A stretch of DNA of 64,000 bases, from NCBI GenBank assembly GCA_038527485.1, contig JBCBFT010000001.1, positions 62,001 to 126,000 of the forward strand, read 5' to 3'. The notes beneath the pieces are model-generated. The model was not told the DNA's origin. It made no database searches and saw nothing but the letters and a program-made list of their open reading frames with translations. This DNA is from JALEFZ01 sp038527485 (GTDB taxonomy: Bacteria; Bacteroidota; Bacteroidia; J057). Numbering within the stretch: position 1 is the stretch's first letter; every line of letters starts with the position of its first letter. A program made the position numbers and the translations under genes. Of this stretch, positions 17,778-27,049 are shown one piece after another.

Positions 17778-19172
17778 ATGAGTATCATAGAAAAAGTACA
17801 GACACTGCTCAAAAAGGGAGATGCACGTACGGCTAAAGCCAAACGTCACATTCTATACTCCTTCATCGTGAAGGGCATGAGCATGGTCATTTCGCTGTTT
17901 TTGGTGCGAATGATGGTCGGTGTACTGTCCAAAGAAGTATATGGAGTATGGATCGTACTCTTCAATGTCGTCGGTTGGTTCCAATTTTTCGACATCGGCC
18001 TGGACAATGGACTGCGAAATAAATTTGCAGAGGCACTAGCAGAAGGAAATCGAGAAAAAGCCCGTATCTACCTGAGTACAACCTTGGCTTTGATGGCCAT
18101 TGTAGCAGGAGGGATGCTGGTGCTCCTGTTTGGTGTTGGTCCATTCTTGGACTGGAATGCACTATTGGGAGTCAAAGGGGAAATGGCCCAAATCATTGGA
18201 CAAGAACTGACGATTGCTTCCTTCATTACCTTCGCTTTTTTCTTCCTCAATTTCGTCATCAAAATCATCAAGACAGTACTTTTGGCAGACCAGCGCCCTT
18301 CTGTACCTGGTTTACTCAATATGCTGACCAATTTGCTCGTTTTGGGTTTGTTGGGAGGGATGATGTACACCGCTCGTGGCTCATTGGTAGAGCTAGCCGT
18401 GATTGTGGGGGCGATGCCGCTGGTGGTGCAAGGAATTGCTTGGATTTATTTCTTTGCCAAAGACTACAAAGATCTTATCCCCACGCCACAATATGTCAGA
18501 TTTAGTTATACCAAAGATCTTGTATCACTCGGATTTAAGTTCTTTGTGATTCAAGTGATTGGGGTGGTGCTATTTTTGACGGATACGCGGATCATTATTG
18601 AATTTGTAGGAGGAGATGACTCAAAAGTACGTGCGGCTAATGCTGCTTTGTATTCGACGACACACAAATATTTTGCTTTGATTACGCAGGCATTTGGCAT
18701 CATCACGACCCCTTTTTGGTCAGCTTATACAGAGGCTTTTCAGAAAAAAGAGTGGGACTGGATTAAGCGGACGAATAAAAATCTGGTCAAAGTATGGTAT
18801 CTCACAGCAGCGGGGAGCATTTTCGCGCTCCTTTTGGCACCGTTTGTCATCGAATTTTTGCTAGAGGGCGACATGAAGTCTGATTGGCAACTAAATATCT
18901 TTATGTTAGTGTTCGTACTCGTACTCGCCTATGGGAGCATCTTCGTGATGTTCGTCAACGGAGTCGGGAAGGTCCGCTTACAAATGATTTCCTCCATCAT
19001 TGGCGGCGTCATCAATATCCCCCTCTCGATCTTTCTCGCAAATGAATGTGGACTCGGACTCTCTGGTGTGATCATCGCCAGCATTCTCTGCATGCTCTAC
19101 GGAGCTGTCCTAGGACCGATCCAATTCAATAAAATCGTCAACGGCACAGCAAAAGGAATTTGGGATAAATAG
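17778..19172 (+). CDS. Wzx-type polysaccharide flippase (MATE/MOP superfamily)
   Basis: 464 residues with 12-14 predicted transmembrane helices and the charged N-terminal start typical of RfbX/Wzx proteins (residues ~20-60: K-R-H-I-L-Y-S-F-I-V-K-G, then VYGVWIVLFN). It should flip lipid-linked repeat units to the periplasmic side. It follows the GT-C-like gene after 3 bases and precedes the first GT4 gene by 164 bases. Confidence 0.85.
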   Translation: MSIIEKVQTLLKKGDARTAKAKRHILYSFIVKGMSMVISLFLVRMMVGVLSKEVYGVWIVLFNVVGWFQFFDIGLDNGLRNKFAEALAEGNREKARIYLSTTLALMAIVAGGMLVLLFGVGPFLDWNALLGVKGEMAQIIGQELTIASFITFAFFFLNFVIKIIKTVLLADQRPSVPGLLNMLTNLLVLGLLGGMMYTARGSLVELAVIVGAMPLVVQGIAWIYFFAKDYKDLIPTPQYVRFSYTKDLVSLGFKFFVIQVIGVVLFLTDTRIIIEFVGGDDSKVRAANAALYSTTHKYFALITQAFGIITTPFWSAYTEAFQKKEWDWIKRTNKNLVKVWYLTAAGSIFALLLAPFVIEFLLEGDMKSDWQLNIFMLVFVLVLAYGSIFVMFVNGVGKVRLQMISSIIGGVINIPLSIFLANECGLGLSGVIIASILCMLYGAVLGPIQFNKIVNGTAKGIWDK

Positions 19173-19336
19173 CCCAAGACAGTAAGAGGACAGAGGTCAG
19201 ATTATTTAAGTGACCTGTGTCCCACACTACTCAAAAAGAATAACAATCAGAAGGCATCCATAGGGACGAAGAACCATTTAGTGAAATGCACAGTCTGACC
19301 TCTGATGTCTATCGTCTGATATCTTAATAAAAGAAT

Positions 19337-20611
19337 ATGCGCATCCTTTGGTTTACCAATACAGCGTCGCTTGCTACTGAACCTCTGACAGGACAAGTCG
19401 GAGTAGGCGGAGGCTGGATTGAGTCTCTGGAACTCAAAATGCATGAAAAAGGAGGGCTTGACGTGGCCGTCGCCTTTCCTTGGATCGAGCCAGAGCTCAA
19501 AACTTTCCACTTCGGAGAAGGAACGTATTATGGGATTCCTTCCCGCTCGACGAGCAAGTACGAGCGTCTGGTGGAGCGCCATACCGCCAAGCTAGAGGAC
19601 TCTCAAAAGCAAGTAGAGTACTATCTGCAAGTCATTGAGGATTTTAAGCCAGATGTGATCCACATTTTTGGATCGGAGCGGGCCTATGGACTGCTGATTC
19701 CCCATATTCAGGTCCCTACGCTGATTTGGATTCAGGGCAATCTGACAGTCTATTCCCTCAAATGGTATACAGACCTCACCCGCGAGGATGTCGACAAATA
19801 CACGCCTGTATCGAGCAAAGTTAAAGGTACTTCTTGGCACCACAAATACCGTGAAGCCTTGAATATCGCAGCGCGCGAGCAGGAAATTTTCTCTCACTGT
19901 CAGTACTTTACAGGGCGCACACCCTGGGATCGTCGCTTGACGATGACGCTGGCGCCACAAGCAAAATATTTTCATTGCGATGAGGTCATGCGTCCACAAT
20001 TCTACGGTCCGCAGTGGCAGCCTCATCACGATCGGGAAAAACTGGTCATCATGACCACGATCCGTGGCAATATCTTCAAAGGACTTCGCAGCATCTACGA
20101 TACTTCAGTCATCCTCAAGCGTCTTATGGATACACCTTTTGAGTGGCGACTGGCGGGCATCGCCCCCGACAATGAACTGGTGACGATGGTAGAGCAAAAG
20201 CTGGGTGTGAGCCACAAGGATTTGAATTTGAATCTGATGGGAAATAAAACCCCAGATGAGCTCGTCGAGGAATTGCTGCATGCAGACATATTTATGCATC
20301 CTTCTTTTATAGACAATAGTCCCAACAGCGTGTGCGAAGCCATGCTCGTGGGTACGCCTGTCGTTTCTTCTAATGTGGGAGGAATCCCAGGCTTGCTAGT
20401 CGAAGGAGAAGAAGGCTTGCTGGTACAACCTGGAGATCCTTACGCCATGGCAGGCGCCATTTTGGACATTCATCGCAATCCCGATTGGGCCGCACGCATG
20501 TCTGAAAATGCGCGCAAGAGAGGGGCTGTGAGGAACGATCCCGATCGTATTTTGGAGGAATTGCTGGGTGTATATCGAAACGTAGTCGCTCAACATGCGC
20601 CTGTAGTTTAA
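19337..20611 (+). CDS. GT4 glycosyltransferase 1
   Basis: 424 residues, two Rossmann-like halves (GT-B fold). The N-terminal glycine-rich acceptor loop (GQVGVGGGWIESL, residues 19-31) and the C-terminal nucleotide-sugar site (NSVCEAMLVGTPVV, then VGGIPGLLV) are typical of GT4. An MRIL start fits the family. It probably adds one sugar to the lipid-linked repeat unit in the cytoplasm. The gap before it (19173-19336) contains fragments of the TCTGACCTCTGATGTCT-type repeat also seen at 6451. Confidence 0.85.
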   Translation: MRILWFTNTASLATEPLTGQVGVGGGWIESLELKMHEKGGLDVAVAFPWIEPELKTFHFGEGTYYGIPSRSTSKYERLVERHTAKLEDSQKQVEYYLQVIEDFKPDVIHIFGSERAYGLLIPHIQVPTLIWIQGNLTVYSLKWYTDLTREDVDKYTPVSSKVKGTSWHHKYREALNIAAREQEIFSHCQYFTGRTPWDRRLTMTLAPQAKYFHCDEVMRPQFYGPQWQPHHDREKLVIMTTIRGNIFKGLRSIYDTSVILKRLMDTPFEWRLAGIAPDNELVTMVEQKLGVSHKDLNLNLMGNKTPDELVEELLHADIFMHPSFIDNSPNSVCEAMLVGTPVVSSNVGGIPGLLVEGEEGLLVQPGDPYAMAGAILDIHRNPDWAARMSENARKRGAVRNDPDRILEELLGVYRNVVAQHAPVV

Positions 20612-20711
20612 AAAATGTTCATTGTTCATAGTTCTAATTACCGTAGTCCTGAAAGGACCGTCCCTGATCTCATAGTTTGGTGAAACAAGGACGACCTCAA
20701 AGTCTCTCAGA

Positions 20712-21386
20712 ATGGAAAACCTTCAATTACTCAAAAAAGATCCCAGAGGAGCGATTTTCGAAATCCTTCGAAACCGTCGCCTGCGTTGGCTGCGTTTTTG
20801 GTCTACGCGATGGACTTACTTCACGGGTAAGCTCAAAGGGGTACACATGGGGAAAAATATCCAGTTTTATGGAGTTCCCTTGATTCGCAGGTCGCCTCTG
20901 ACCACCATCACGATAGGAGACAACTGTATTTTTCGCTCAACTTTTGCTTCCAATCTAGTTGGGATCAATCGAGGATGTCTGATCTGTACGTGGTACGATG
21001 AGGCAGAAGTCCACATTGGGAATAATGTAGGGATGAGTGGAACCGTGATCGGTGCAGCGAAAAAAATCGTATTGGAGGACAATGTCATGTGTGGAGGAAA
21101 TGTCTTCATCACAGATTTTGACTGGCATCCGGTGCACCCTGCCAAGCGACATGAACGCGCAGAAGCAGCTGAGACGATTATAGAAGAAAATGCCTGGATC
21201 GGGATGAATACCACCATCCTCAAAGGCGTACGCATCGGCGCGAATACGGTCATTGCAGCCAATAGCGTCGTGACAAGAGACATTCCCCCCAATGTCATCG
21301 CAGGAGGTAATCCCGCCAAGGTGCTCAAGCATTTTGACGAGGTTACACTAGAAGAATTAGAAGCCGTTCAAAATAATATTCATTGA
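20712..21386 (+). CDS. Hexapeptide-repeat acyltransferase (LbetaH), WcaF/maltose-O-acetyltransferase type
   Basis: 224 residues. After a basic N-terminal helix (1-45), residues 55-205 show hexapeptide [LIV]-G-x4 repeats (ITIGDN, VHIGNN, IVLEDN, AWIGMN, VRIGAN) forming a left-handed beta-helix, ending V-I-A-G-G-N-P-A-K-V. His in D-F-D-W-H (about 139) and Trp/His nearby fit the O-acetyltransferase active site. It probably O-acetylates the glycan or a sugar precursor. The neighbouring acyltransferase suggests two distinct modifications. Confidence 0.8.
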   Translation: MENLQLLKKDPRGAIFEILRNRRLRWLRFWSTRWTYFTGKLKGVHMGKNIQFYGVPLIRRSPLTTITIGDNCIFRSTFASNLVGINRGCLICTWYDEAEVHIGNNVGMSGTVIGAAKKIVLEDNVMCGGNVFITDFDWHPVHPAKRHERAEAAETIIEENAWIGMNTTILKGVRIGANTVIAANSVVTRDIPPNVIAGGNPAKVLKHFDEVTLEELEAVQNNIH

Positions 21387-21499
21387 TCAGAAAGTCATTT
21401 TTCATGGGACATGGTGCAGGCAACTTGTACGGATGAGCCAAGTACACCTTGAAGAATGAAGAATGAAGAATGATCAATGAACGCTAGAAATCTGAAAAA

Positions 21500-22111
21500 A
21501 TGACTTGGCAAGAGACAAAGGAACGTATCGCATCGGATCTGTATCGTCACGAGGGGCGCGCAGGCTTTGGCGCTATGCTCAAGACTTTGCGCAACAGTCG
21601 CAGCTTTAAGATTACCTTTTGGTTCAGACTGGCCCAATTTGTGCAAGCATCAGGCATCCCCATTGTCAAACAGTTGGTTAAGTGGCAATATCGAAGGGTG
21701 ACGACACGCTATTGTGTGGATTTACCCGTTAAAACTACGGTTGGGAAGGGATTGATCATCTACCATTGCTATGGGATGGTCATCCATGAGGACTCAGTGA
21801 TTGGGGACAACTGTATGTTGGCGCATCAGGTGACGCTAGCGACAGAAAAAGGAGGGGCACCTGTGATAGGAAATCAGGTACGCATTGCACCTGGAGCCAA
21901 AATTGTGGGTGGCGTACATGTAGGAGATTACGTAGTCGTGGGGACAAATTGCGTGGTGGTACGTGATGTTCCTGCGCATTGTGTCAGTGTAGGCATTCCC
22001 AATAAGATCATTGATCGACCCTATGAGGACGATGCGAATCGCTATTTTTGGCCGCCTAGTTTGGAGGCACAAAAAAGGGAAAACCATAAGCAGGGCGCTT
22101 TCACCGAGTGA
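21500..22111 (+). CDS. Serine-acetyltransferase-like hexapeptide acyltransferase (WcaB type)
   Basis: 203 residues. The N-terminal helical part resembles CysE-like colanic-acid WcaB proteins. The left-handed beta-helix from ~75 has GKGLIIYHCYGMVIH (catalytic His candidate) and repeats such as SVIGDN, PVIGNQ, VHVGDY and VVVGTN. It ends VSVGIPNKIID, the usual coil cap. It likely acetylates a sugar of the repeat unit. No cysteine genes are nearby, so a role in cysteine synthesis is unlikely. Confidence 0.75.
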   Translation: MTWQETKERIASDLYRHEGRAGFGAMLKTLRNSRSFKITFWFRLAQFVQASGIPIVKQLVKWQYRRVTTRYCVDLPVKTTVGKGLIIYHCYGMVIHEDSVIGDNCMLAHQVTLATEKGGAPVIGNQVRIAPGAKIVGGVHVGDYVVVGTNCVVVRDVPAHCVSVGIPNKIIDRPYEDDANRYFWPPSLEAQKRENHKQGAFTE

Positions 22112-22343
22112 GGCTGAGATTTAAACCATTCGGCCTTTCGTATCAATTAGTTTGTTAGCGTATCACTATAATTGACTTGAGAATATGGGAATTTCGAAGT
22201 AAGTGGCAGTGTTCATTTGACGAAGTTCTTTTTTACGAAAATATATTTATCACTTAGTGGAATGAATATCCTAAAACATACGGTTACCTCCGCTAAGTTG
22301 TATTCGATTTTTAACACACAAATTCTTTAACATCTATCTAATT

Positions 22344-23339
22344 ATGAAGAACGCACTTGTCTGCGGAGGCGGCGGCTTCATCGGCTCTCACCTTGCAAAG
22401 CGCTTGAAAAACGAAGGATATTGGGTGCGTGTAGTAGACCTCAAGAAACCTGAGTTCAGTGAGTCTGCTGCTGATGATTTTGTGATCGGAGACCTACGCG
22501 ATCCTCAAGTATGCAAGGCCGTTGTAGATCGTCCATTTGACGAAGTATACCAATTGGCTGCTGATATGGGAGGTGCAGGGTTCATTTTCACAGGTGAAAA
22601 TGATGCCGATATCATGCACAACTCTGCAATGATCAACCTCAACATGCTGGACGTGTGCCACAAAGCAGGTGTCAAGAAGATCTTCTACTCTTCTTCTGCT
22701 TGTATCTATCCAGAGCACAACCAGCTTGATCCTGACAACCCTAACTGTGAAGAGTCTTCTGCATATCCTGCAAACCCTGACTCTGAGTACGGATGGGAAA
22801 AGCTCTTCTCTGAGCGTCTATACGCGACTTACAACCGCAACTTCGGCATGCAAGTTCGCATCGCACGCTTCCACAACATCTTTGGACCAGAAGGTACTTG
22901 GACAGGTGGACGCGAGAAAGCACCTGCTGCTATCTGCCGCAAAGTAGCTGAGACGCCAGAAGGAGGACATATTGAAATCTGGGGTGACGGACAGCAAACA
23001 CGCTCTTTCCTTTATGTAGATGAGTGTGTAGAAGGTGTACGCCGCTTCATGGAGCTAGACTCTGGTTTCATCGGACCTGTCAACATCGGTTCTGAGGAAA
23101 TGGTCACAATCAACGGGCTCGCTCAGATGGTGATCGACAACTCTGGAAAGAACTTGACCATCAAGAATGTACCAGGACCTACAGGTGTACGTGGACGTAA
23201 CTCTGACAACCGTCTGATCAAGGAAGAGTTAGGCTGGGAGCCTTCTCAGACTTTGAAAGAAGGAATGGAGCGTACTTACGCGTGGATCGCTGAGCAGGTA
23301 AAAGCTGCGAAAGAAACAGAAGCTGAGGCAGTAGCCTAA
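22344..23339 (+). CDS. GDP-mannose 3,5-epimerase-like SDR
   Basis: 331 residues, extended short-chain dehydrogenase/reductase. The N-terminal GGGGFIGSHLAKRL binds NAD. The catalytic set is visible as S-S-S-A-C-I-Y-P (about 113-120) and Y-x3-K in E-Y-G-W-E-K-L (about 148-154). Motifs shared with plant and bacterial GME are LAADMGGAGFI, FHNIFGPEGTWTGGREKAPAA (split by family-typical residues), and WGDGQQTRSFLYVDECVEG. GME makes GDP-L-galactose (and L-gulose) from GDP-D-mannose, so L-galactose in the polysaccharide is predicted. Codon choice is notably biased (TCT, CGC, AAC, TTC), like highly expressed genes. An AT-rich 230-base gap upstream may hold its own promoter. Confidence 0.8.
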   Translation: MKNALVCGGGGFIGSHLAKRLKNEGYWVRVVDLKKPEFSESAADDFVIGDLRDPQVCKAVVDRPFDEVYQLAADMGGAGFIFTGENDADIMHNSAMINLNMLDVCHKAGVKKIFYSSSACIYPEHNQLDPDNPNCEESSAYPANPDSEYGWEKLFSERLYATYNRNFGMQVRIARFHNIFGPEGTWTGGREKAPAAICRKVAETPEGGHIEIWGDGQQTRSFLYVDECVEGVRRFMELDSGFIGPVNIGSEEMVTINGLAQMVIDNSGKNLTIKNVPGPTGVRGRNSDNRLIKEELGWEPSQTLKEGMERTYAWIAEQVKAAKETEAEAVA

Positions 23340-23423
23340 TCCAGCTTTTTCCATGAGCGTGTAAGAGGCTCGACTGTCCAAGTAGTTTCCTCCTACACGC
23401 GCACAGCAAAAAAGAATCATCAA

Positions 23424-23455
23424 GGGAAAGGAGGTGATGCTCCTTTCCCACTTTC
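23424..23455 (+). terminator. Hairpin terminator after epimerase gene
   Basis: A perfect 10-bp stem, GGGAAAGGAG (23424-23433) with CTCCTTTCCC (23440-23449), has a 6-base loop. The T tract after it is short (ACTTTCC), so termination may be partial. Confidence 0.5.
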
Positions 23456-23542
23456 CAACCAGCATTTCCCCAGGGGAAAGCAAACATGAAAAACACCTAC
23501 CTATTCGCAGGAAATGTTCTTTTAATACAATGAGGAAGGTAG

Positions 23543-23590
23543 AGAAATCCCTTCGGGATCACGTCTCAATATCTGACCTCTCACTTAAAA
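23543..23590 (+). repeat. REP-like hairpin element, copy A
   Basis: The hairpin core AAATCCCTTCGGGAT is followed by ACGTCTCAATATCTGACCTC. The same order (AAATCCC-GGGAT, then ACGT, then ATCTGA-CTCT) recurs at 35996-36056, with weaker relatives at 34792, 39200 and 41640. Confidence 0.45.
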
Positions 23591-23813
23591 GTATGATGGA
23601 TCAAGGAAAAAAGATCCACTTTTATCCACAATCCTCTTTCGAGCATTTCTCATGTAAAAAGACGACTATCCAAGGGATCATTTTGAAGTATACGGTATGA
23701 GATATACATACCCAAGATCAGATAAATGCCTTTTACTACTCACACACTGTCCTGATTTTCAGGCTTAGATTCGCGTCTGACTTCTATTGGTCTACTAAAT
23801 CTCTTTCATTTTC

Positions 23814-25061
23814 ATGCAAACCGTAGAACAACCTGTCATCCATCAACCTGCTGATTCAAAAGTTAAAAAAGACTGGGGTGTAGCCCTTCTGGGTGAGTCG
23901 GGTTTCCCGATCGGAATGGCAGCCATCGAAAAAATTAAACTGCTGGGCAGAGGCTTGATGCATGCTGACTCGGACGTCGTCGTCATCAACCGCAAAGGTG
24001 TGTTTGACCCCAACAATCCCATCGATCTGCAGCCAGAAGGAGAGATCGAAGGTGTTCCTTATGTATATACCTCTGGCACTATCTATCGTGCTTCTGGCTT
24101 CATCAAGCGCAACATCGTCAAGCTCAAAGGCCTGATAGGAGAGTATCGTTACCTCAAGCGTATGAAGCGCGAAGGGAAACTGCATTCGAGCATCGTCTCT
24201 ACTATGCGATTCTCGGATTTTTGGTTCTACCGAATCTGCGCCAACCTCCTAGGTTTTCAGCTTATTTTCCTCTACGTAGAACTGACACGGACCCTCGTAG
24301 ACCGCAAAGGGTTTTGGGTGAAACTCAATGATCGTCTACTCGATAAGTATGCGTTGAGATGGTCAGATGGTATCCTGCCTATTTCAGATCTGCTGATCAA
24401 AGAAATCGAGGAACACGTACCCGAGAAGCCTTACATCAAAGTCCCTGTACTCTGCGATTTTGACAAATTCAATGTTCCCAAGAAAGAAAAGGTAGATCCC
24501 TATCTACTATTCTGTGGATCTGCCAACTACGCAGAGGTTATCCACTTTATTTTGGATTCTTACGAGCGTCTGGAGTTCAATGGCGATCCTACTTACCTCT
24601 ATCTCCTGATTGGAGGGAAGGCAGAAGAAAAAGAAAAAATACAAGCGCGTATCGCAGGAATGGAGCGCGCCCCATATATCAAGTGGTTCTCACGCATCCC
24701 TTATGAGGATTTGATTGATCTATATGTCAATGCACAAGGGTTATTGATCCCTTTGAGAAATACCCCTCAGGATCGTGCGCGTTTCCCTCATAAAATTGGA
24801 GAGTATCTGGCTGCAGGAAATCCTGTCGTCACCACCAATATCGGAGAGATTAAGAACTACTTCGTCAATGGAGAGACAGCCTATGTAGCCGATGATTACG
24901 ATGTCGAGCTGTATGTGGCCGAGATGAAGAAGATCATCGACGATCCAGCCAAAGCCAAAGCGGTCGGCGATAAGGGCCACCAAATGGGGCTGGACAACTT
25001 TGACTATCGCTCTCACGGCATCAAGATCCGTGATTTCATGGAAAAAATCATTCAAAAGTAA
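23814..25061 (+). CDS. GT4-like glycosyltransferase 2
   Basis: 415 residues, GT-B fold. The N-terminal half begins after a ~22-residue polar leader with WGVALLGESGFPIGMAA, a glycine-containing acceptor loop. The C-terminal half has PYLLFCGSANY, then LLIPLRNTPQDRARFPHKIGEYLAAGNPVV with the conserved acidic residue (K-I-G-E-Y) and a TTNIGEI nucleotide contact. It acts in the cytoplasm on the lipid-linked intermediate. It is followed after 53 bases by the AsnB-type gene, in the same direction. Confidence 0.75.
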   Translation: MQTVEQPVIHQPADSKVKKDWGVALLGESGFPIGMAAIEKIKLLGRGLMHADSDVVVINRKGVFDPNNPIDLQPEGEIEGVPYVYTSGTIYRASGFIKRNIVKLKGLIGEYRYLKRMKREGKLHSSIVSTMRFSDFWFYRICANLLGFQLIFLYVELTRTLVDRKGFWVKLNDRLLDKYALRWSDGILPISDLLIKEIEEHVPEKPYIKVPVLCDFDKFNVPKKEKVDPYLLFCGSANYAEVIHFILDSYERLEFNGDPTYLYLLIGGKAEEKEKIQARIAGMERAPYIKWFSRIPYEDLIDLYVNAQGLLIPLRNTPQDRARFPHKIGEYLAAGNPVVTTNIGEIKNYFVNGETAYVADDYDVELYVAEMKKIIDDPAKAKAVGDKGHQMGLDNFDYRSHGIKIRDFMEKIIQK

Positions 25062-25114
25062 CACCCTAGGTCTCTTCTCTCGCATCTCTATTCTCGATTC
25101 ATAAGAAAAAATCT

Positions 25115-27004
25115 ATGTGCGGAATCAGCGGAAAAATATATTTCGATCCTAGTCGCCACATTACAGAGCCAGAGTTGGCCTTGATGACAGACCCTATTGT
25201 ACACCGTGGGCCTGATGACGAAGGATTCTATACCAATGGAAGTGTAGGCTTTGGCTTCCGTCGTTTGAGCATCATCGACCTCTCGACAGGGCATCAGCCG
25301 CTATGTAATGAAGACGGCACTGTCTGGATCGTCTTCAATGGAGAGGTATACAACTTTCAAGAAAACCGTGACGACCTCATCAAAAAGGGGCACGTTTTCC
25401 AAACCAAAACCGATACAGAAACCATTGTCCACCTCTATGAAGAATATGGAGAGGACTGTGTGAAATATCTCCGTGGCATGTTTGGTTTTGCTATCTGGGA
25501 TGACAATAAAAAGCAGCTATTCTGTGCACGCGATCGCTTCGGCATCAAGCCTTTCTTCTACTATATCGACAATGAGCAATTCATTTTCGGTTCAGAGATG
25601 AAGAGTATCCTGGCGAATCCCAAAGTCAGCCGCGAAATGGACCTCCTGGGGATGGATAATTACTTCACCTGGGGGTATACTGCCGAAACCAATACTGTCT
25701 ACCAGACGATCAAAAAGCTGCGTCCAGGGCATACGATGACCTTGAGACCTTACGATAAAAACCCAGAGCCAGTCATCAAGCGCTACTGGAGCATCGACTT
25801 TCAGCCTGAGTACGATAAGACAGAGGAAGAATGGTGTGAGCTGATTGTAGATAAGCTTTCGGAGTGTGTGAAAATGCGTTTGGTCTCTGATGTACCTTTG
25901 GGAGCCTTTTTGAGTGGGGGAGTCGATTCTTCATCTGTGGTCGCGCTGATGGCACAGAACAGCAGTCGCCCCGTCAAGACATTCTCCATCGGATTCAAAG
26001 AGAAAAAATACAACGAACTTGAATACGCCCGCGATGTGGCCAAAATGTATGGCACCGAGCATCACGAGCAAATAGTAGAGCCCGAGTCTATCTCGCTGCT
26101 GCCTGAGTTGGTCAGAGCCTATGATGAGCCTTTTGCAGACTCCTCGGCTATTCCTACTTACTACGTATCGAAGTTTGCTAGAGAATATGTAACGGTCTGT
26201 CTGTCGGGCGATGGAGGTGACGAACTCTTCTTGGGATACGACAAGTATCCACGTATGCACGACATCTACCGCTACAATAAGCTGCCTAGGCCTGTAGGCA
26301 AGGCTTTCTGGGGAGGTGTCAACAAGATGATCCCCAACAAGGTGAAAGGAAAGGCGATGACCTATTTCCTCTCCCAAAATCCCGAAACGGTAGGGGTACA
26401 CTGGACGCTATGGCAGCAGCCTGACCGTGCGGGATTGTATAAGGCAGACGTGTGGAATGCGCTTAGAAGTAAGCCTTCAGAAAAGTATCTGGAAGACCAA
26501 GTCAATGGATACAATCAGGATGATTTCCTTTTCCGTATGCAGGAGATGGACATGAACAACTACATGGTGGATGACATCCTGACCAAAGTAGACCGTGTGT
26601 CCATGCTCAATAGCTTGGAAGCGCGTGTACCGATCCTCGATCACGAGTTTGCTGAGCTGAGCTACCGTATCCCTACGGAGATGAAGCTGAAAGGCAAAGC
26701 CAAAAAGCATATCTTTAAGAAGGCCATGACGCCACATCTGCCAGAGTCCGTCGTAGGACATCGCAAGCAGGGATTTGATATCCCATTGGCGCTGTGGTTC
26801 AAAGATGACTTGAAAGAGTATGTGAATGACCGTTTGAATACCAAAAATAGTGTACTTCATCAGTACATTCGTCCAGAGGCGATTCAAAAAGTGATTCACG
26901 AACACAATACAGGTATGCGCGACTTTAACCGCCGCATCTGGTCTCTGCTATTCTTTGATGCATGGCTGACACAGATGGAGCAGGTCAAAGCTGTTCATAT
27001 ATAA
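25115..27004 (+). CDS. asnB: AsnB-type glutamine-dependent amidotransferase
   Basis: 629 residues, the usual AsnB size. It starts MCGISG, so Cys2 is the nucleophile of the class II glutaminase after Met removal. The glutaminase domain (1-~205) has RLSIIDL and FNGEVYN. The synthetase domain has the pyrophosphate loop FLSGGVDSSS (about 266-275) and LSGDGGDELFLGY. Asparagine synthetases amidate aspartate, and relatives in polysaccharide clusters amidate uronic acids or related carboxylates on surface glycans. Its place between two glycosyltransferase genes favours such a role, but ordinary asparagine synthesis cannot be excluded. Confidence 0.85.
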   Translation: MCGISGKIYFDPSRHITEPELALMTDPIVHRGPDDEGFYTNGSVGFGFRRLSIIDLSTGHQPLCNEDGTVWIVFNGEVYNFQENRDDLIKKGHVFQTKTDTETIVHLYEEYGEDCVKYLRGMFGFAIWDDNKKQLFCARDRFGIKPFFYYIDNEQFIFGSEMKSILANPKVSREMDLLGMDNYFTWGYTAETNTVYQTIKKLRPGHTMTLRPYDKNPEPVIKRYWSIDFQPEYDKTEEEWCELIVDKLSECVKMRLVSDVPLGAFLSGGVDSSSVVALMAQNSSRPVKTFSIGFKEKKYNELEYARDVAKMYGTEHHEQIVEPESISLLPELVRAYDEPFADSSAIPTYYVSKFAREYVTVCLSGDGGDELFLGYDKYPRMHDIYRYNKLPRPVGKAFWGGVNKMIPNKVKGKAMTYFLSQNPETVGVHWTLWQQPDRAGLYKADVWNALRSKPSEKYLEDQVNGYNQDDFLFRMQEMDMNNYMVDDILTKVDRVSMLNSLEARVPILDHEFAELSYRIPTEMKLKGKAKKHIFKKAMTPHLPESVVGHRKQGFDIPLALWFKDDLKEYVNDRLNTKNSVLHQYIRPEAIQKVIHEHNTGMRDFNRRIWSLLFFDAWLTQMEQVKAVHI

Positions 27005-27049
27005 GCAGTAGGAAACATAAGAACCACCCTCAAAAATTGAATCAGGTAC

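Larger units (their letters stand above)
23340..23813. other. Intergenic region with terminator and REP-like hairpin
   Basis: 474 bases without a gene I believe. They contain a strong hairpin just after the epimerase gene and a REP-like element at 23543-23590. The rest is AT-rich leader for the next glycosyltransferase gene. Confidence 0.5.
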
